The translations under genes and the position numbers were made by a program. This document shows positions 18,252 through 27,988 of a DNA stretch of 64,000 nt, piece by piece. Source of the DNA: Persephonella atlantica. Its GTDB lineage: Bacteria; Aquificota; Aquificia; Aquificales; Hydrogenothermaceae. Where the stretch lies: assembly GCF_016617615.1 (NCBI RefSeq), contig NZ_JAACYA010000001.1, positions 62,001 through 126,000 on the forward strand, written 5' to 3'. Under the pieces are notes generated by a model. It ran no database searches. It was not told the DNA's origin and was given only the letters and a program-made list of their open reading frames with translations. Every line of letters begins with the position of its first letter. The stretch's first letter is position 1.

Positions 18252-18836
18252 TTACCTCCATAATCCTTTCTTTTTTTCCCGGGCTTCTGTGAAACATCTG
18301 CGGAACAGTTTTTCATACTTTACATTAGGAGGGATTGTGAGGGGATATGCATATCCTCCACATATTATTTCTTGATTAAGCATTCTTCCATCTGGCAGCC
18401 ATACATACGCCAAAAGTCTTCCATATCTATCTTGAGGCTGAGCATCAAACTCTAAAAAGACCGTCTTATAAATCTTTCTTTTCCCTGCATTTCTAACAAA
18501 GAGGAGAGTTTCAGTGAAATGTTTTGCTTCTTTACCTAACTGAATGATAGTTTTTATGTCCCTTTCTGACTCTCTTGACTGGATTTTTGCTCTTCTGTTT
18601 GGCCGGCTTTCTGGTGTATCTATCCCAATAAGTCTAACTGTAAACTTAAGGTTTTTTAGTGTTTTTCTTCTATTAAATGTTGTTTCCCTTACCTTTACAA
18701 TTATGGTATCACCGTCTATAACCTTTACAACTTTTGCTTTTACAAACTCCCGTGGTGGTTTCCATCCATATGAAATACCTGTCAAAAACAGTAGAAGGAG
18801 ACTAACCGCTATAGCTGAACTTCTTAGCATCTTCAT
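18252..18836 (-). CDS. Secreted thermonuclease-like (SNase) protein
   Basis: The protein has an N-terminal hydrophobic signal (~8-22) followed by a staphylococcal-nuclease-like OB fold. VIDGDTIIV, VRLIGIDTPESRP and DRYGRLLAYVWLPDG supply the Asp, Arg, Glu and second Arg expected at the active site. EIICGGYAYPLT and a C-terminal AREKKKGLWR complete the domain. It probably acts in the periplasm or outside the cell on nucleic acid. The gene begins within the last 35 bases of purE and is followed by lepB. Confidence 0.87.
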   Translation of the reverse strand: MKMLRSSAIAVSLLLLFLTGISYGWKPPREFVKAKVVKVIDGDTIIVKVRETTFNRRKTLKNLKFTVRLIGIDTPESRPNRRAKIQSRESERDIKTIIQLGKEAKHFTETLLFVRNAGKRKIYKTVFLEFDAQPQDRYGRLLAYVWLPDGRMLNQEIICGGYAYPLTIPPNVKYEKLFRRCFTEAREKKKGLWR

Positions 18837-19302
18837 TTGCCTTTAGAACCTTTTCTCTCATTTCCTTTTTATACTGATGGAGTTTTTCTCTCACTTCAGG
18901 ATAAGCAACTCCTAAAATCTGTGCAGCAAGAACTGCTGCGTTTACTGCTCCAGCCTTTCCTGTGGTAACTGTTGCCACAGGAACTCCCGGTGGCATCATA
19001 ACTGTAGACAGCAGAGAGTCAAGCCCTTTAAAGGAAGAGTTGTCCACAGGTATTCCTATAACTGGAATAGAAACCTTCCCTGCTATTGTTCCTGCCAGAT
19101 GGGCAGCAAATCCTGCTGCAGCAATTATCACTCCGTAGTTTTCCTCTGCAGTTTTACATACCTGTGCCACTTCATCTGGTGTTCTGTGGGCAGAAAGTAT
19201 ATAGACGTCAAAAGGAATGTCAAACTTTTTCAATGTTTCAAAGCAGCTTTCCATCAGCTCAAGGTCAGACTTACTTCCCATAAAAACAGCAACCTTTTTC
19301 AT
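18802..19302 (-). CDS. purE: N5-carboxyaminoimidazole ribonucleotide mutase
   Basis: PurE class I converts N5-CAIR to CAIR in purine synthesis. The motif MGSKSDLELMESCFETLKKF and the active-site SAHRTPDEV (~40-48) are present. They are followed by IIAAAGFAAHLAGTIA and GIPVDN, typical of the family at 166 residues. No purK is adjacent. It lies 57 bases downstream of gltB, possibly in the same transcript, and overlaps the nuclease gene by 35 bases. Confidence 0.96.
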   Translation of the reverse strand: MKKVAVFMGSKSDLELMESCFETLKKFDIPFDVYILSAHRTPDEVAQVCKTAEENYGVIIAAAGFAAHLAGTIAGKVSIPVIGIPVDNSSFKGLDSLLSTVMMPPGVPVATVTTGKAGAVNAAVLAAQILGVAYPEVREKLHQYKKEMREKVLKANEDAKKFSYSG

Positions 19303-19359
19303 ACATCCCTCCTTACTTTATAAAAATTCTAACAGCTGCAGAGGAAAAAATAGTGAAAT

Positions 19360-22300
19360 CTATTTCTTCTCTTCTGGTTTTGCTTCATCTGTCTCAGCAG
19401 CAGGTTTTTTCACCTCAACAGGAGAAATCTTTACAAAGTTATTTATCTCTTCATCAAAGTTAGACAGTATCTGGGATGCTATCTCACTGTCTGTGTATCC
19501 CTTGTGTTTTGTCAGAAGCCTTTTTATCTCTTCTATATCTTCACTGTCTAACTCATCAATAAATACGTATGAAGGATTGATGTTTCTCTCCATCTCCCCT
19601 TCCGGGTCATAAACGTAAGCCACACCACCTGTCATTCCAGCTCCAAAGTTAACCCCTGTTTTACCTAAAACCATAACTGTCCCGTTTGTCATGTATTCAC
19701 AGCAGTGGTCTCCTGCCCCTTCAACAACAGCCGTAGCACCTGAGTTTCTTACCGCAAATCTCTCTCCAGCTATGCCAGAGGCAAACAGCTGTCCGCCAGT
19801 TGCTCCATAAAGACAGGTATTGCCCATTATCACATTTTCGTGAGGTCTTCCTCTAAACTCTTTGGGAGGTTTTATAACAATAATTCCTCCTGTCATTCCT
19901 TTTCCTACATAGTCGTTAGCATCTCCCGTCAGTATAAGGTTCAGTCCTGGAACGCAGAATGCACCGAAAGACTGTCCACCTGTTCCCCTTAGATTTAGTT
20001 CTATTTTTGAAAGCCTTAATCCTTTATCACCGTATCTTTTTACAATCTCGTGGGCTATCCTTGCTCCAACAGACCTGTAAGTGTTTTTTATAACGTAAAA
20101 CCCTGCATAATTTTCCTGTCTCTCTATGTAAGGAAGAACATCTTTTAAAATCTCTTCATCAAAAGGTTTTTTTGGAGGGTCGTTTCTATCCTGAACACAT
20201 CTTATAGGCTTTGTCATGTCAGGCTTTTCTATAATGTAGCCAATGTCAACAAATTTTGCCTTGTAATGGTCTGCTGGTATTTTAGGTTTGATAAAGTCAA
20301 CTCTTCCAATAATATCGTCAAGATGTCTGTATCCAAGGTCAGCGAGCCATCTTCTAACATCCTGAGCTAAGAACATCAGATACCTGATAACATGTTCAGG
20401 CTGTCCGGGGAATTTCTCCCTTAGTCTTTCGTCCTGTGTAGCAACACCAACAGGACAGGTGTTTAGATGACACTGACGGGCCATAACACAGCCTTCTGCA
20501 ACCATCAGAGATGTTCCCAGTCCAAACTCTTCTGCTCCTAAAAGAGCTCCAACAATCACATCCCTACCTGTTTTAATCTGCCCGTCAACTCTGAGTCTTA
20601 CTCTTCCTCTCAGGTCGTTGTCTATAAGAACCCTCTGAACTTCTGACAGCCCAAGCTCCCATGCTGTTCCTGCATTTTTTATTGATACAAGGGGTGATGC
20701 ACCTGTTCCCCCGTCATGCCCAGATATATGGATGATGTCTGCAAATGCTTTTGCAACACCAGATGCTATTGTTCCTATACCTGTTTCAGAAACTAATTTT
20801 ACGATAACTTTTGCCTTTGGATTTATCATTTTAAGGTCGTATATAAGCTGGGCAAGGTCTTCAATAGAGTATATGTCGTGGTGAGGTGGAGGGGATATAA
20901 GTGTTGTTCCCGGTTTTGCTCTTCTTAAGAAAGCTATGTATGCGTTAACCTTTTTACCAGGCAGTTGTCCTCCTTCTCCCGGTTTTGCACCCTGAGCTAT
21001 TTTTATCTCTATCTCTTCTGCAGAGTTCAGATACTCTGGAGTAACTCCAAATCTTCCAGATGCAACCTGTTTTATTTTTGAGTTCTTTATTGTCCCGTAT
21101 CTTGCAGGGTCTTCTCCACCTTCTCCTGAGTTAGATTTTGCCCCCACTCTGTTCATTGCTTCAGCTATTGTCTCGTGGGCTTCTTTTGACAGTGCCCCGA
21201 TAGACATTGCAGCTCCCACAAACCTTTTTACAATCTCTTCTGCAGGCTCTACTTCCTCTACAGGAATAGGAGGTCTGTCAGACTGTATCTCAAATAAATC
21301 TCTTATTGTTATAGGTTTTTCTCTCCATGTATCTTCTGTGAATTTCAGATACTCTTCCCAGCTTTCACCTCTTACTGCTCTGTGGAGGTCTCTTACAGCA
21401 TTAGGATTCCACGAGTGAAACTCCCCATCCCTTCTGTGCCTGAACTCTCCTCCTGTTGGAACAACAACCTTTTCTGAAGCAAAAGCCTCATTAAATCTGA
21501 TAAGTGTCTCCTGTGCAATCTGTTTTATTCCTATACCTCCAAGCTGGGAAGGAGTGCCGGGGAAGTATTTATCTATCACTTCTTTTCCTATACCAAGGGC
21601 TTCAAACAGTCCTGAACCTCTGTAGCTTTTTATAGTAGCAATTCCCATCTTTGACATTATCTTTAAAAGACCTTCGTTTACGGCCTTACGGTAGTTTAAG
21701 ACTGCCTCTTCAAAACTTAAAGGAAACTTTTTATCTTCTTCAACAAGATTTCTGATAATCTGAACAGCCATATATGGATTGACAAGAGTTGCCCCATACC
21801 CTATCAAAAATGCAAATGAGTGGGTATCCCTTACCTCTGCCGTATCTGCAATAAGGGAAAACTTACTTCTTTTACCTTTTCTTCCCATGTAGGCATTAAC
21901 TGCAGCGACAGCAAGTCCCATCGGTATAGGTGCTCCCTCAATTGAAACATCTCTGTCTGTGAGGACAATCAGCTCTTTTCCACTGTCAACAGCATCTTCA
22001 ACCCTTCTGCATATATCTTCTAAAGCTGGTTCTAAAGCATCATCATAAGGGTCAAATATTGCAGGAATGATTTCCACTTTTCCGTCGTAAAGTTTTATCA
22101 GTTCTTCCATCTCGTTATCAAATATTACAGGAGAGCTGAAAAGGAGCTGTTTTGCGTGCTCTGGAGTTTCTGTGAGGAAGTTTTCCTTTTTTCCTACGTA
22201 TGTGTTAAGGGACATCACTTTCTTTTCTCTTATAGGGTCTATAGGAGGGTTTGTAACCTGAGCAAATCTCTGCTTAAAGTATGTTGACAGGAGTTTAGGT

Positions 22301-23763
22301 TTTTTGGACAGGACAGACAGAGGTGTGTCATTACCCATAGAGTAAACAGGGTCTGCTCCCTTTTCTGCCATAGGTTTTATAAGCATATTTATCTGGTCTT
22401 TACTGTATCCGAAACATACAAGTTCTCTTGTTATGTCTTTTGGTTTTACGTCAGGAACTTCCTTTGCAGGGATAAACTCCTTTAGATTCTCTTCTACCCA
22501 CTGTTTGTAAGGTTTACCTTCTGATACTTTGTGGATAACATCTTTAGAGAAGTAAACTTTACCTTCTCTCGTATCTATGGCTATCTTGTCTCCCGGTCCC
22601 AATCTTCCTTTTTTCAGTATCTTTTCCTCTGGAATGTCAACTGTTCCAACCTCTGAAGCCATTATAACAGTGTCTTCTGTTATCACAAATCTTGCAGGTC
22701 TGAGGCCATTTCTGTCTAACTTTCCTATCACAACATTTCCGTCTGTGAAGGCAATAGCCGCTGGACCATCCCATGCTTCAAATATACAGGAGAAGTATTC
22801 ATAAAATGCCTTTTCTGTTGGAGTTAACCTGTCGTCATTTTCCCATGCTCTTGGAATAAGAGCATTTATAGCAACCATAGGGTCTTTCCCAGACATAACT
22901 AAAAATTCCAGAGCATTGTCTAAAGATGCTGAATCTGAATCGTCATATCTGACAATAGGAAGTATGTCCTCTGCTAAATCACCCCATATTTCTCTAACAT
23001 CTTCAGCCTTTGCATTAATCCAGTTTCTGTTTGCAGATATTGTGTTTATCTCTCCATTGTGGGCAAGCATCCTGAATGGCTGAGCAAGCTTCCACTGGGG
23101 AAAAGTATTTGTTGAAAATCTCTGGTGAAACAGAGCGATACCACTCTCATAATCTTCATCCTGAAGGTCAGGGTAAAAATACTTCAGCCTTGGAGCAGTA
23201 ACCATCCCTTTGTAAACAATTGTTCTGCTTGAAAGGGAAGGTATGTAAAAATCTTTATACTCTTCTATACGGGACAGCTTTTCTAATTTTTTTCTCAGAA
23301 TAAAAAGCTCTTTCTCAAAGTTATCTACATCAATACCCTCCTTTGATATAAACCCCTGCCATATAGAAGGCATATTTGATTTTGCTATTACTCCCAACTC
23401 CTCTTCAACAATAGGGACTTCTCTCCACCCTAAAAAAGTGAACTTTTCGTTTACTATCTTTTCTACTTCGTTCTTTAGCTCTTCTTCTTTTCCTTTTGGA
23501 AAGAAGAACACGCCTACTGCAAAATCTTCAGGCTGGGGCACATTTATGTTGAGTTTAGACAGTTCTTTTTCAAAGAATTTATAAGGTATATGGGTAAGGA
23601 TACCTGCACCATCTCCTGTTTTTCCATCTGCACTTACAGCTCCTCTGTGGTCAAGGTTTGCAAGGGATGTAAGTGCATCAGAGACTAATTTATGGGATTT
23701 TATTCCCTTGATGTTTACAATAAATCCAACCCCGCAGGAGTCTCTGTCAAAATATCTGTGCAT
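19360..23763 (-). CDS. gltB: Glutamate synthase large subunit
   Basis: GltB transfers the glutamine amide to 2-oxoglutarate. The 1467-residue protein has a class II glutaminase domain whose nucleophile is Cys10 (MHRYFDRDSCGVGF, implying removal of a nine-residue propeptide). The FMN/synthase domain includes GEGGEDPARYG, AKPGEGGQLPG and GHDGGTGASP. The 3Fe-4S cysteines are in CVMARQCHLNTCPVGVATQ. The C-terminal beta-helix has the GGxxFGAG-type repeats. The acidic, lysine-rich tail after about residue 1440 is unusual. The upstream region carries a tandem repeat and palindrome over the predicted promoter. Confidence 0.96.
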   Translation of the reverse strand: MHRYFDRDSCGVGFIVNIKGIKSHKLVSDALTSLANLDHRGAVSADGKTGDGAGILTHIPYKFFEKELSKLNINVPQPEDFAVGVFFFPKGKEEELKNEVEKIVNEKFTFLGWREVPIVEEELGVIAKSNMPSIWQGFISKEGIDVDNFEKELFILRKKLEKLSRIEEYKDFYIPSLSSRTIVYKGMVTAPRLKYFYPDLQDEDYESGIALFHQRFSTNTFPQWKLAQPFRMLAHNGEINTISANRNWINAKAEDVREIWGDLAEDILPIVRYDDSDSASLDNALEFLVMSGKDPMVAINALIPRAWENDDRLTPTEKAFYEYFSCIFEAWDGPAAIAFTDGNVVIGKLDRNGLRPARFVITEDTVIMASEVGTVDIPEEKILKKGRLGPGDKIAIDTREGKVYFSKDVIHKVSEGKPYKQWVEENLKEFIPAKEVPDVKPKDITRELVCFGYSKDQINMLIKPMAEKGADPVYSMGNDTPLSVLSKKPKLLSTYFKQRFAQVTNPPIDPIREKKVMSLNTYVGKKENFLTETPEHAKQLLFSSPVIFDNEMEELIKLYDGKVEIIPAIFDPYDDALEPALEDICRRVEDAVDSGKELIVLTDRDVSIEGAPIPMGLAVAAVNAYMGRKGKRSKFSLIADTAEVRDTHSFAFLIGYGATLVNPYMAVQIIRNLVEEDKKFPLSFEEAVLNYRKAVNEGLLKIMSKMGIATIKSYRGSGLFEALGIGKEVIDKYFPGTPSQLGGIGIKQIAQETLIRFNEAFASEKVVVPTGGEFRHRRDGEFHSWNPNAVRDLHRAVRGESWEEYLKFTEDTWREKPITIRDLFEIQSDRPPIPVEEVEPAEEIVKRFVGAAMSIGALSKEAHETIAEAMNRVGAKSNSGEGGEDPARYGTIKNSKIKQVASGRFGVTPEYLNSAEEIEIKIAQGAKPGEGGQLPGKKVNAYIAFLRRAKPGTTLISPPPHHDIYSIEDLAQLIYDLKMINPKAKVIVKLVSETGIGTIASGVAKAFADIIHISGHDGGTGASPLVSIKNAGTAWELGLSEVQRVLIDNDLRGRVRLRVDGQIKTGRDVIVGALLGAEEFGLGTSLMVAEGCVMARQCHLNTCPVGVATQDERLREKFPGQPEHVIRYLMFLAQDVRRWLADLGYRHLDDIIGRVDFIKPKIPADHYKAKFVDIGYIIEKPDMTKPIRCVQDRNDPPKKPFDEEILKDVLPYIERQENYAGFYVIKNTYRSVGARIAHEIVKRYGDKGLRLSKIELNLRGTGGQSFGAFCVPGLNLILTGDANDYVGKGMTGGIIVIKPPKEFRGRPHENVIMGNTCLYGATGGQLFASGIAGERFAVRNSGATAVVEGAGDHCCEYMTNGTVMVLGKTGVNFGAGMTGGVAYVYDPEGEMERNINPSYVFIDELDSEDIEEIKRLLTKHKGYTDSEIASQILSNFDEEINNFVKISPVEVKKPAAETDEAKPEEKK

Positions 23764-23799
23764 ACTACTGCTCCTTAGCCATTTATTTTTAAGGTGTAA

Positions 23800-23831
23800 C
23801 TACTTATTATATATCCTACTTATTATATATC
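23800..23831. repeat. Perfect 16-bp tandem duplication upstream of gltB
   Basis: CTACTTATTATATATC occurs twice back to back (23800-23815 and 23816-23831). Read on the minus strand, each copy contains TATAAT, so the duplication creates two possible -10 boxes for gltB 16 bases apart. Confidence 0.9.
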
Positions 23832-23851
23832 TGTATATACAGGTATTACAA
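23822..23851 (-). promoter_or_regulatory. Predicted gltB promoter with palindrome in the spacer
   Basis: On the minus strand TTGTAA (23851-23846) is 18 bases from TATAAT (23827-23822). The perfect 12-bp palindrome CTGTATATACAG (23831-23842) sits inside that spacer, a classic repressor-operator position. The gltB ATG lies about 60 bases further on, with AAGGAGCAGTAGT as its ribosome site. Confidence 0.5.
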
Positions 23852-23861
23852 ACTTATTGAC

Positions 23862-23876
23862 TCAAACAGTGTTTGA
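23862..23876. promoter_or_regulatory. Inverted repeat TCAAACAGTGTTTGA between amrS and gltB
   Basis: A perfect 7-bp inverted repeat with a one-base centre lies just upstream of the predicted gltB -35 element and 2 bases beyond the amrS stop. The dyad is too compact for a terminator hairpin, so an upstream regulator site for gltB is more likely. Confidence 0.4.
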
Positions 23877-23878
23877 CT

Positions 23879-24904
23879 TTATTCCCATACACCGGCTATT
23901 TCTGTGCCACATTCTGGACATTTTCCATCTTTTAGATGGTTTACAACGAACTGTCCTATATGTCCCCTTCTGTCTATAACTCTGTATCCGCAGGAAGGGC
24001 AGTATGTGGATTCTCTGTCTTCATCGTCAAGGTTTCCTACATAAACGTAGTTCAGCCCTGCCTCTTTTCCTATTTCGTATGCTTTTTTTAGTGTTTCAAT
24101 GGGGGTTGGAGGAACATCTGTCATTTTATAAGAAGGGAAAAACCTTGATATATGCCACGGGATATTTTTATCTAATGATGCTATCCATTTTGCTGCCTCT
24201 TTTAGCTCTTTTTCGTCATCGTTGTATCCAGGGATGATAAGGGTTGTGAGCTCAATCCATATGCCAAGCTCTTTTGCATGTTCTATCGTTTTCAGAACTG
24301 GTTTTAAACGGGCACAGGATATTTCTCTGTAAAACTTATCATTAAATGCTTTAAGGTCTATGTTCATTGCATCAAGATATGGTGCAAGGGTATCCAATGC
24401 TTCTTTTGTTTCGTATCCGCTGGAGACAAACACATTCCTTATACCGTTTTCCTTTGCCAGCTTCATAGTGTCGTAGGCATACTCAAAGAAAACAACAGGT
24501 TCGTTATATGTGTATGCTATTGATGGTATGTTGTTTGTTTTGCATATGTTTACGATTGTTTCAGGCATCAGATTGATACCGAATACTTCACCATTATGTG
24601 TCTGGGGATACTGGGATATCTCCCAGTTCTGGCAGAATTTACAGCAAAAATTACAGCCCACTGTCCCAACAGAAAATATAGGCGTTGAAGGTAAAAAGTG
24701 AAACAGAGGTTTTTTCTCTACAGGGTCAACATTGTATGAAGCAGCAAGACCGTAAACAGTAAGATATAGATTACCGTCCTCCCCTACTTTCCTGATGCCA
24801 CACTTTCCTATCTCTCCTTTTTTCAGAACACATCTCTGACTGCAGGCTGTGCACAGCACTTTTCCATCTTCTCTTTTTTTTGACATCCATGCGACTGCTT
24901 CCAT
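23879..24904 (-). CDS. amrS: AmmeMemoRadiSam-system radical SAM enzyme (AmrS-like)
   Basis: This 341-residue radical SAM protein has cysteines CTACSQRC and KCGIRK at the N-terminus, then the cluster motif CNFCCKFCQNW (CxxxCxxC, ~83-93). The C-terminal region carries zinc-ribbon pairs CPSCGYR and CPECGTE. This layout matches the PflA-related AmrS subfamily, usually linked to MEMO1 and AMMECR1 homologues, neither of which is nearby. The substrate is unknown. The ATG at 24904 has GGGGGAAAAAG upstream, better than the internal Met7. Confidence 0.85.
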   Translation of the reverse strand: MEAVAWMSKKREDGKVLCTACSQRCVLKKGEIGKCGIRKVGEDGNLYLTVYGLAASYNVDPVEKKPLFHFLPSTPIFSVGTVGCNFCCKFCQNWEISQYPQTHNGEVFGINLMPETIVNICKTNNIPSIAYTYNEPVVFFEYAYDTMKLAKENGIRNVFVSSGYETKEALDTLAPYLDAMNIDLKAFNDKFYREISCARLKPVLKTIEHAKELGIWIELTTLIIPGYNDDEKELKEAAKWIASLDKNIPWHISRFFPSYKMTDVPPTPIETLKKAYEIGKEAGLNYVYVGNLDDEDRESTYCPSCGYRVIDRRGHIGQFVVNHLKDGKCPECGTEIAGVWE

Positions 24905-24934
24905 CTTTTTCCCCCTGCTAAATATTTGCTGTTA

Positions 24935-24962
24935 AATATATCTGCAAAATCTGATAATGCAA
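24935..24962 (-). promoter_or_regulatory. Predicted promoter of amrS
   Basis: On the minus strand TTGCAT (24962-24957) and TATATT (24940-24935) are separated by 16 bases, about 30 bases before the amrS start. A fair sigma70-type match by eye. Confidence 0.4.
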
Positions 24963-25025
24963 TACTAAAGTTTTTCAGGAGGTTATGTAGTAAAATATTT
25001 AAAATTCTCACTTAGAGGTAAATAG

Positions 25026-26720
25026 ATGCCAAAAAGGACAGACATCAGCAGGATTCTCCTTATCGGTTCAGGACCTATCGTTATTGGTCAGGCAGCAGAG
25101 TTTGATTATTCAGGAACGCAGGGAGCAAAGGCATTAAAGGAAGAAGGATACGAGGTGATACTGGTAAACTCAAATCCAGCAACAATAATGACAGACCCAG
25201 AAGTTGCAGACAAAACATACATTGAACCTCTGATAACTCCCGTTATAGAAAAGATTATTGAAAGGGAAAGACCTGATGCACTGCTTCCCACACTTGGGGG
25301 ACAGACAGCTCTGAATCTTGCCGTTGACCTGTACGAGAAAGGTATTTTGGATAAATACAACGTAAAAATGATTGGTGCAAACTATGAAGCAATAAAAAAG
25401 GCTGAAGACAGAGAGCTGTTTAAAGAAGCAATGGAAAAAATAGGTCTTCAGATGCCTAAAAGTGCTGTTGTAAAGTCTGTGGCAGAAGCTATGGAAATTA
25501 TTCAGTGGATAGGTTTTCCTGTTATTATCAGACCTTCCTTTACGCTGGGAGGGACAGGAGGCTCTATAGCTTACAACATTGATGAGTTTTACCCAAAGGT
25601 AAAGGCAGGATTAGAGGCTTCACCTGTTCATGAAGTGTTGTTAGAGGAGTCTGTTATCGGATGGAAAGAGTTTGAGATGGAAGTTATGAGGGACAAAAAT
25701 GATAACTGTGTGATTATATGCTCCATAGAAAACTTAGACCCTATGGGCGTTCATACAGGAGACAGTATAACAATTGCTCCTGCAATGACACTTACAGATA
25801 AAGAATACCAGATGCTGAGAGATTACTCTATTGCAGTTATTAGAGAGATAGGTGTTGAAACAGGTGGCTCTAACGTTCAGTTTTCCCAGAATCCGGAGAC
25901 AGGACAGTTCTATGTTATTGAGATGAACCCAAGGGTTTCCCGTTCTTCAGCTCTCGCATCTAAAGCTACAGGGTTTCCTATTGCAAAGATTGCTGCAAAA
26001 CTTGCTGTAGGATATACATTAGACGAGCTTCCTAACGACATAACAAAGGAAACACCAGCCTCTTTTGAGCCTACTATTGATTATGTTGTTACAAAGATAC
26101 CCCGTTTTGATTTTGCCAAATTTCCCGAAACAGACCCTACACTAACAACAATGATGAAATCTGTTGGAGAAGTTATGGCCATAGGAAGAACATTTAAAGA
26201 AAGTATTCACAAGGCTGTAAGAAGCCTTGAGTTAGGGAGATATGGTCTTTATATAGGACTGGAAAAGGAAGATGATGAGACAGTAAAAGAAAAGATTGTT
26301 ACACCAAATGCAGACAGGCTTTGGTATATAGCAGAAGGCTTCAGAAGGGGATGGACTGTAGAAGAGATACACCAGCTTTCCCACATAGACAGATGGTTTT
26401 TGCATCAGATAAAAGAGATAATAGATTTTGAAAAGGAACTTTCTGAAAAAACACTGGCTACAATAACAGATGAAGAGTTAGAAAAGGCTAAACAGTGGGG
26501 ATTTTCTGACAGAGAGCTGGCAAGACTGCTTAAAACGACTGAGGAAAGGGTCAGGGAAAAAAGAATGAAGGTGTCCTACAAGGTTGTTGATACATGTGCC
26601 GCAGAGTTCAGAGCGTTTACACCTTACTACTACTCTTCTTATGAGAAACCTTTTGGTATAGTGAAAGAAGACGGCACCGTTGAATTAGTTTTTGATACGG
26701 AAAATTTAGAGGAGAAATAA
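25026..26720 (+). CDS. carB: Carbamoyl-phosphate synthase large subunit, N-terminal half (split CarB)
   Basis: The 564-residue protein covers the carboxyphosphate-forming half of CarB plus the oligomerisation region. [21 protein letters not shown] is followed by [22 protein letters not shown], the ATP-grasp core [18 protein letters not shown] and a helical segment to VDTCAAEF near residue 517. It stops just after YYYSSYE, where a full-length ~1070-residue CarB would begin its second ATP-grasp half. Aquifex and some methanogens have carB split at this junction. The C-terminal half and carA are not in this window. Confidence 0.94.
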   Translation: MPKRTDISRILLIGSGPIVIGQAAEFDYSGTQGAKALKEEGYEVILVNSNPATIMTDPEVADKTYIEPLITPVIEKIIERERPDALLPTLGGQTALNLAVDLYEKGILDKYNVKMIGANYEAIKKAEDRELFKEAMEKIGLQMPKSAVVKSVAEAMEIIQWIGFPVIIRPSFTLGGTGGSIAYNIDEFYPKVKAGLEASPVHEVLLEESVIGWKEFEMEVMRDKNDNCVIICSIENLDPMGVHTGDSITIAPAMTLTDKEYQMLRDYSIAVIREIGVETGGSNVQFSQNPETGQFYVIEMNPRVSRSSALASKATGFPIAKIAAKLAVGYTLDELPNDITKETPASFEPTIDYVVTKIPRFDFAKFPETDPTLTTMMKSVGEVMAIGRTFKESIHKAVRSLELGRYGLYIGLEKEDDETVKEKIVTPNADRLWYIAEGFRRGWTVEEIHQLSHIDRWFLHQIKEIIDFEKELSEKTLATITDEELEKAKQWGFSDRELARLLKTTEERVREKRMKVSYKVVDTCAAEFRAFTPYYYSSYEKPFGIVKEDGTVELVFDTENLEEK

Positions 26721-26721
26721 G

Positions 26722-27585
26722 ATGCAGATAGACCCTAATAAATTTCCAAAATCAGGTGGAGGGGTGCCAAACTTTATAAAAGGGCTTCCTATCGTAGTTG
26801 TGATATTTGTCCTTTTCCTTATTATTGCCCCTCCGTTTGTTGTTATTCCCAGTGGATATGTAGGGGTAAAGCTCACTTTAGGCAAAGCAGACATGGACGA
26901 GCTGCCTCCGGGACTGAACTTTATAATTCCAGCTGTTCAGAGAGTAATAAAGATGTCTGTCAGAACCCAGTCTTACGACCTGAGGGGAGCAAACTCAATA
27001 AACTCTTTATCAAAGGACGGTCTGACAATCAACACAGAGCTTACAGTTTTATACAAGATAATGCCGGACAAAGCAGCTGAGATATATGTTGAGTATGGAT
27101 TAGACTACGAGACAAAGATAATAAAGCCTGTGATAAGGTCTGCTGTAAGGGACGTTATCGCCACTTTAGACAGTTCACAGGTATATCAGGAAAGGGAGCT
27201 GATTCAGAAAAAGCTGATGGAGACAGTGTCAAAAGAGCTTGAGAAGAGGTATATCCTTCTTGACGAGATTCTAATCAGAGATATAAAACTGCCTAAAAGG
27301 GTTGTTGAAGCGATAGAGCAGAAGAGAAGAGCCTATGAAGAGATGCAGAAAATGAAATTTATCGTTGAGAAAGAAAAACTTGAAGCTGAGAGAAAGAGAG
27401 TAGAAGCTCAGGGGATAGCAGATGCAAACAAAATAATTGCAGGTTCTTTAACAAAAGAATACCTCCAGTGGAAATTTATTGAAAATATAAAAGCATATGC
27501 ACAGGGAGACAACAACACTGTTATACTGATACCATACGACCAGCAGATGACACCTATAATCAACATACCAAACATAAAGAAGTAG
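26722..27585 (+). CDS. Prohibitin-like SPFH/band 7 membrane protein
   Basis: The 287-residue protein has a proline-rich N-terminus, one membrane segment (~19-45) and then an SPFH domain beginning VVIPSGYVGVKLTLGK. RAVRDVIATL-type and LLDEILIRDIKLPKRVVEAIEQK stretches follow. A charged coiled coil (~215-250, KLEAERKRVEAQGIADANK) drives oligomer formation in the family. Such proteins form membrane scaffolds and often escort proteases. It starts one base after carB and leads the OsmC/YtxG/YtxH-like/YihY group. Confidence 0.88.
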   Translation: MQIDPNKFPKSGGGVPNFIKGLPIVVVIFVLFLIIAPPFVVIPSGYVGVKLTLGKADMDELPPGLNFIIPAVQRVIKMSVRTQSYDLRGANSINSLSKDGLTINTELTVLYKIMPDKAAEIYVEYGLDYETKIIKPVIRSAVRDVIATLDSSQVYQERELIQKKLMETVSKELEKRYILLDEILIRDIKLPKRVVEAIEQKRRAYEEMQKMKFIVEKEKLEAERKRVEAQGIADANKIIAGSLTKEYLQWKFIENIKAYAQGDNNTVILIPYDQQMTPIINIPNIKK

Positions 27586-27594
27586 GAGGAACAG

Positions 27595-27975
27595 ATGGAA
27601 AAGGTAGCAACAGTTCTCCTGAATGAAGATGGAGAATTTTATGGAGAGCTTGGAGGAAAAGGATTTAACCTGACTCAGACAGGGCTGAGAGCTGTAGACA
27701 TTATGCTCATATCTGTTGGATACTGTTTTGGGCTTACTGTTGAGGCATATGCAAAGCACAAAGGATACGAGATAAAAAATCTCAAGATAGATGTTATAGG
27801 GAAAAAACATGAAAAAGAAAACAGATACTCACAGATAACAATCAAGGTTTCATTTGATTCAAATCTTGATGATAAACAGATACAGCGTGTAATAGAAATA
27901 GGAAAGAGGGGGTGCACAGTCAGCAATACAATGCTTAAACCACCAGAAATCAAAGCCGTTTTCAGTAAAGAGTAA
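27595..27975 (+). CDS. OsmC-family protein
   Basis: A 126-residue OsmC-fold protein with the family pattern of an N-terminal strand pair, a long helix beginning RAVDIMLISVGYCFGLTVEAYAK and a second conserved Cys in KRGCTVSN. OsmC/Ohr proteins reduce peroxides with two Cys; here Cys near 47 and Cys near 103 fit those positions. Peroxidase function is inferred. It sits 9 bases after the SPFH gene with AGGAGG upstream. Confidence 0.82.
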   Translation: MEKVATVLLNEDGEFYGELGGKGFNLTQTGLRAVDIMLISVGYCFGLTVEAYAKHKGYEIKNLKIDVIGKKHEKENRYSQITIKVSFDSNLDDKQIQRVIEIGKRGCTVSNTMLKPPEIKAVFSKE

Positions 27976-27988
27976 GGAGGGTGTCAAG

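Noticed and set aside
23800-23831. Tandem repeat as a CRISPR fragment
   Set aside because: Only two 16-base units with no spacer, and they overlap a promoter; no CRISPR array or cas gene is present in the window.
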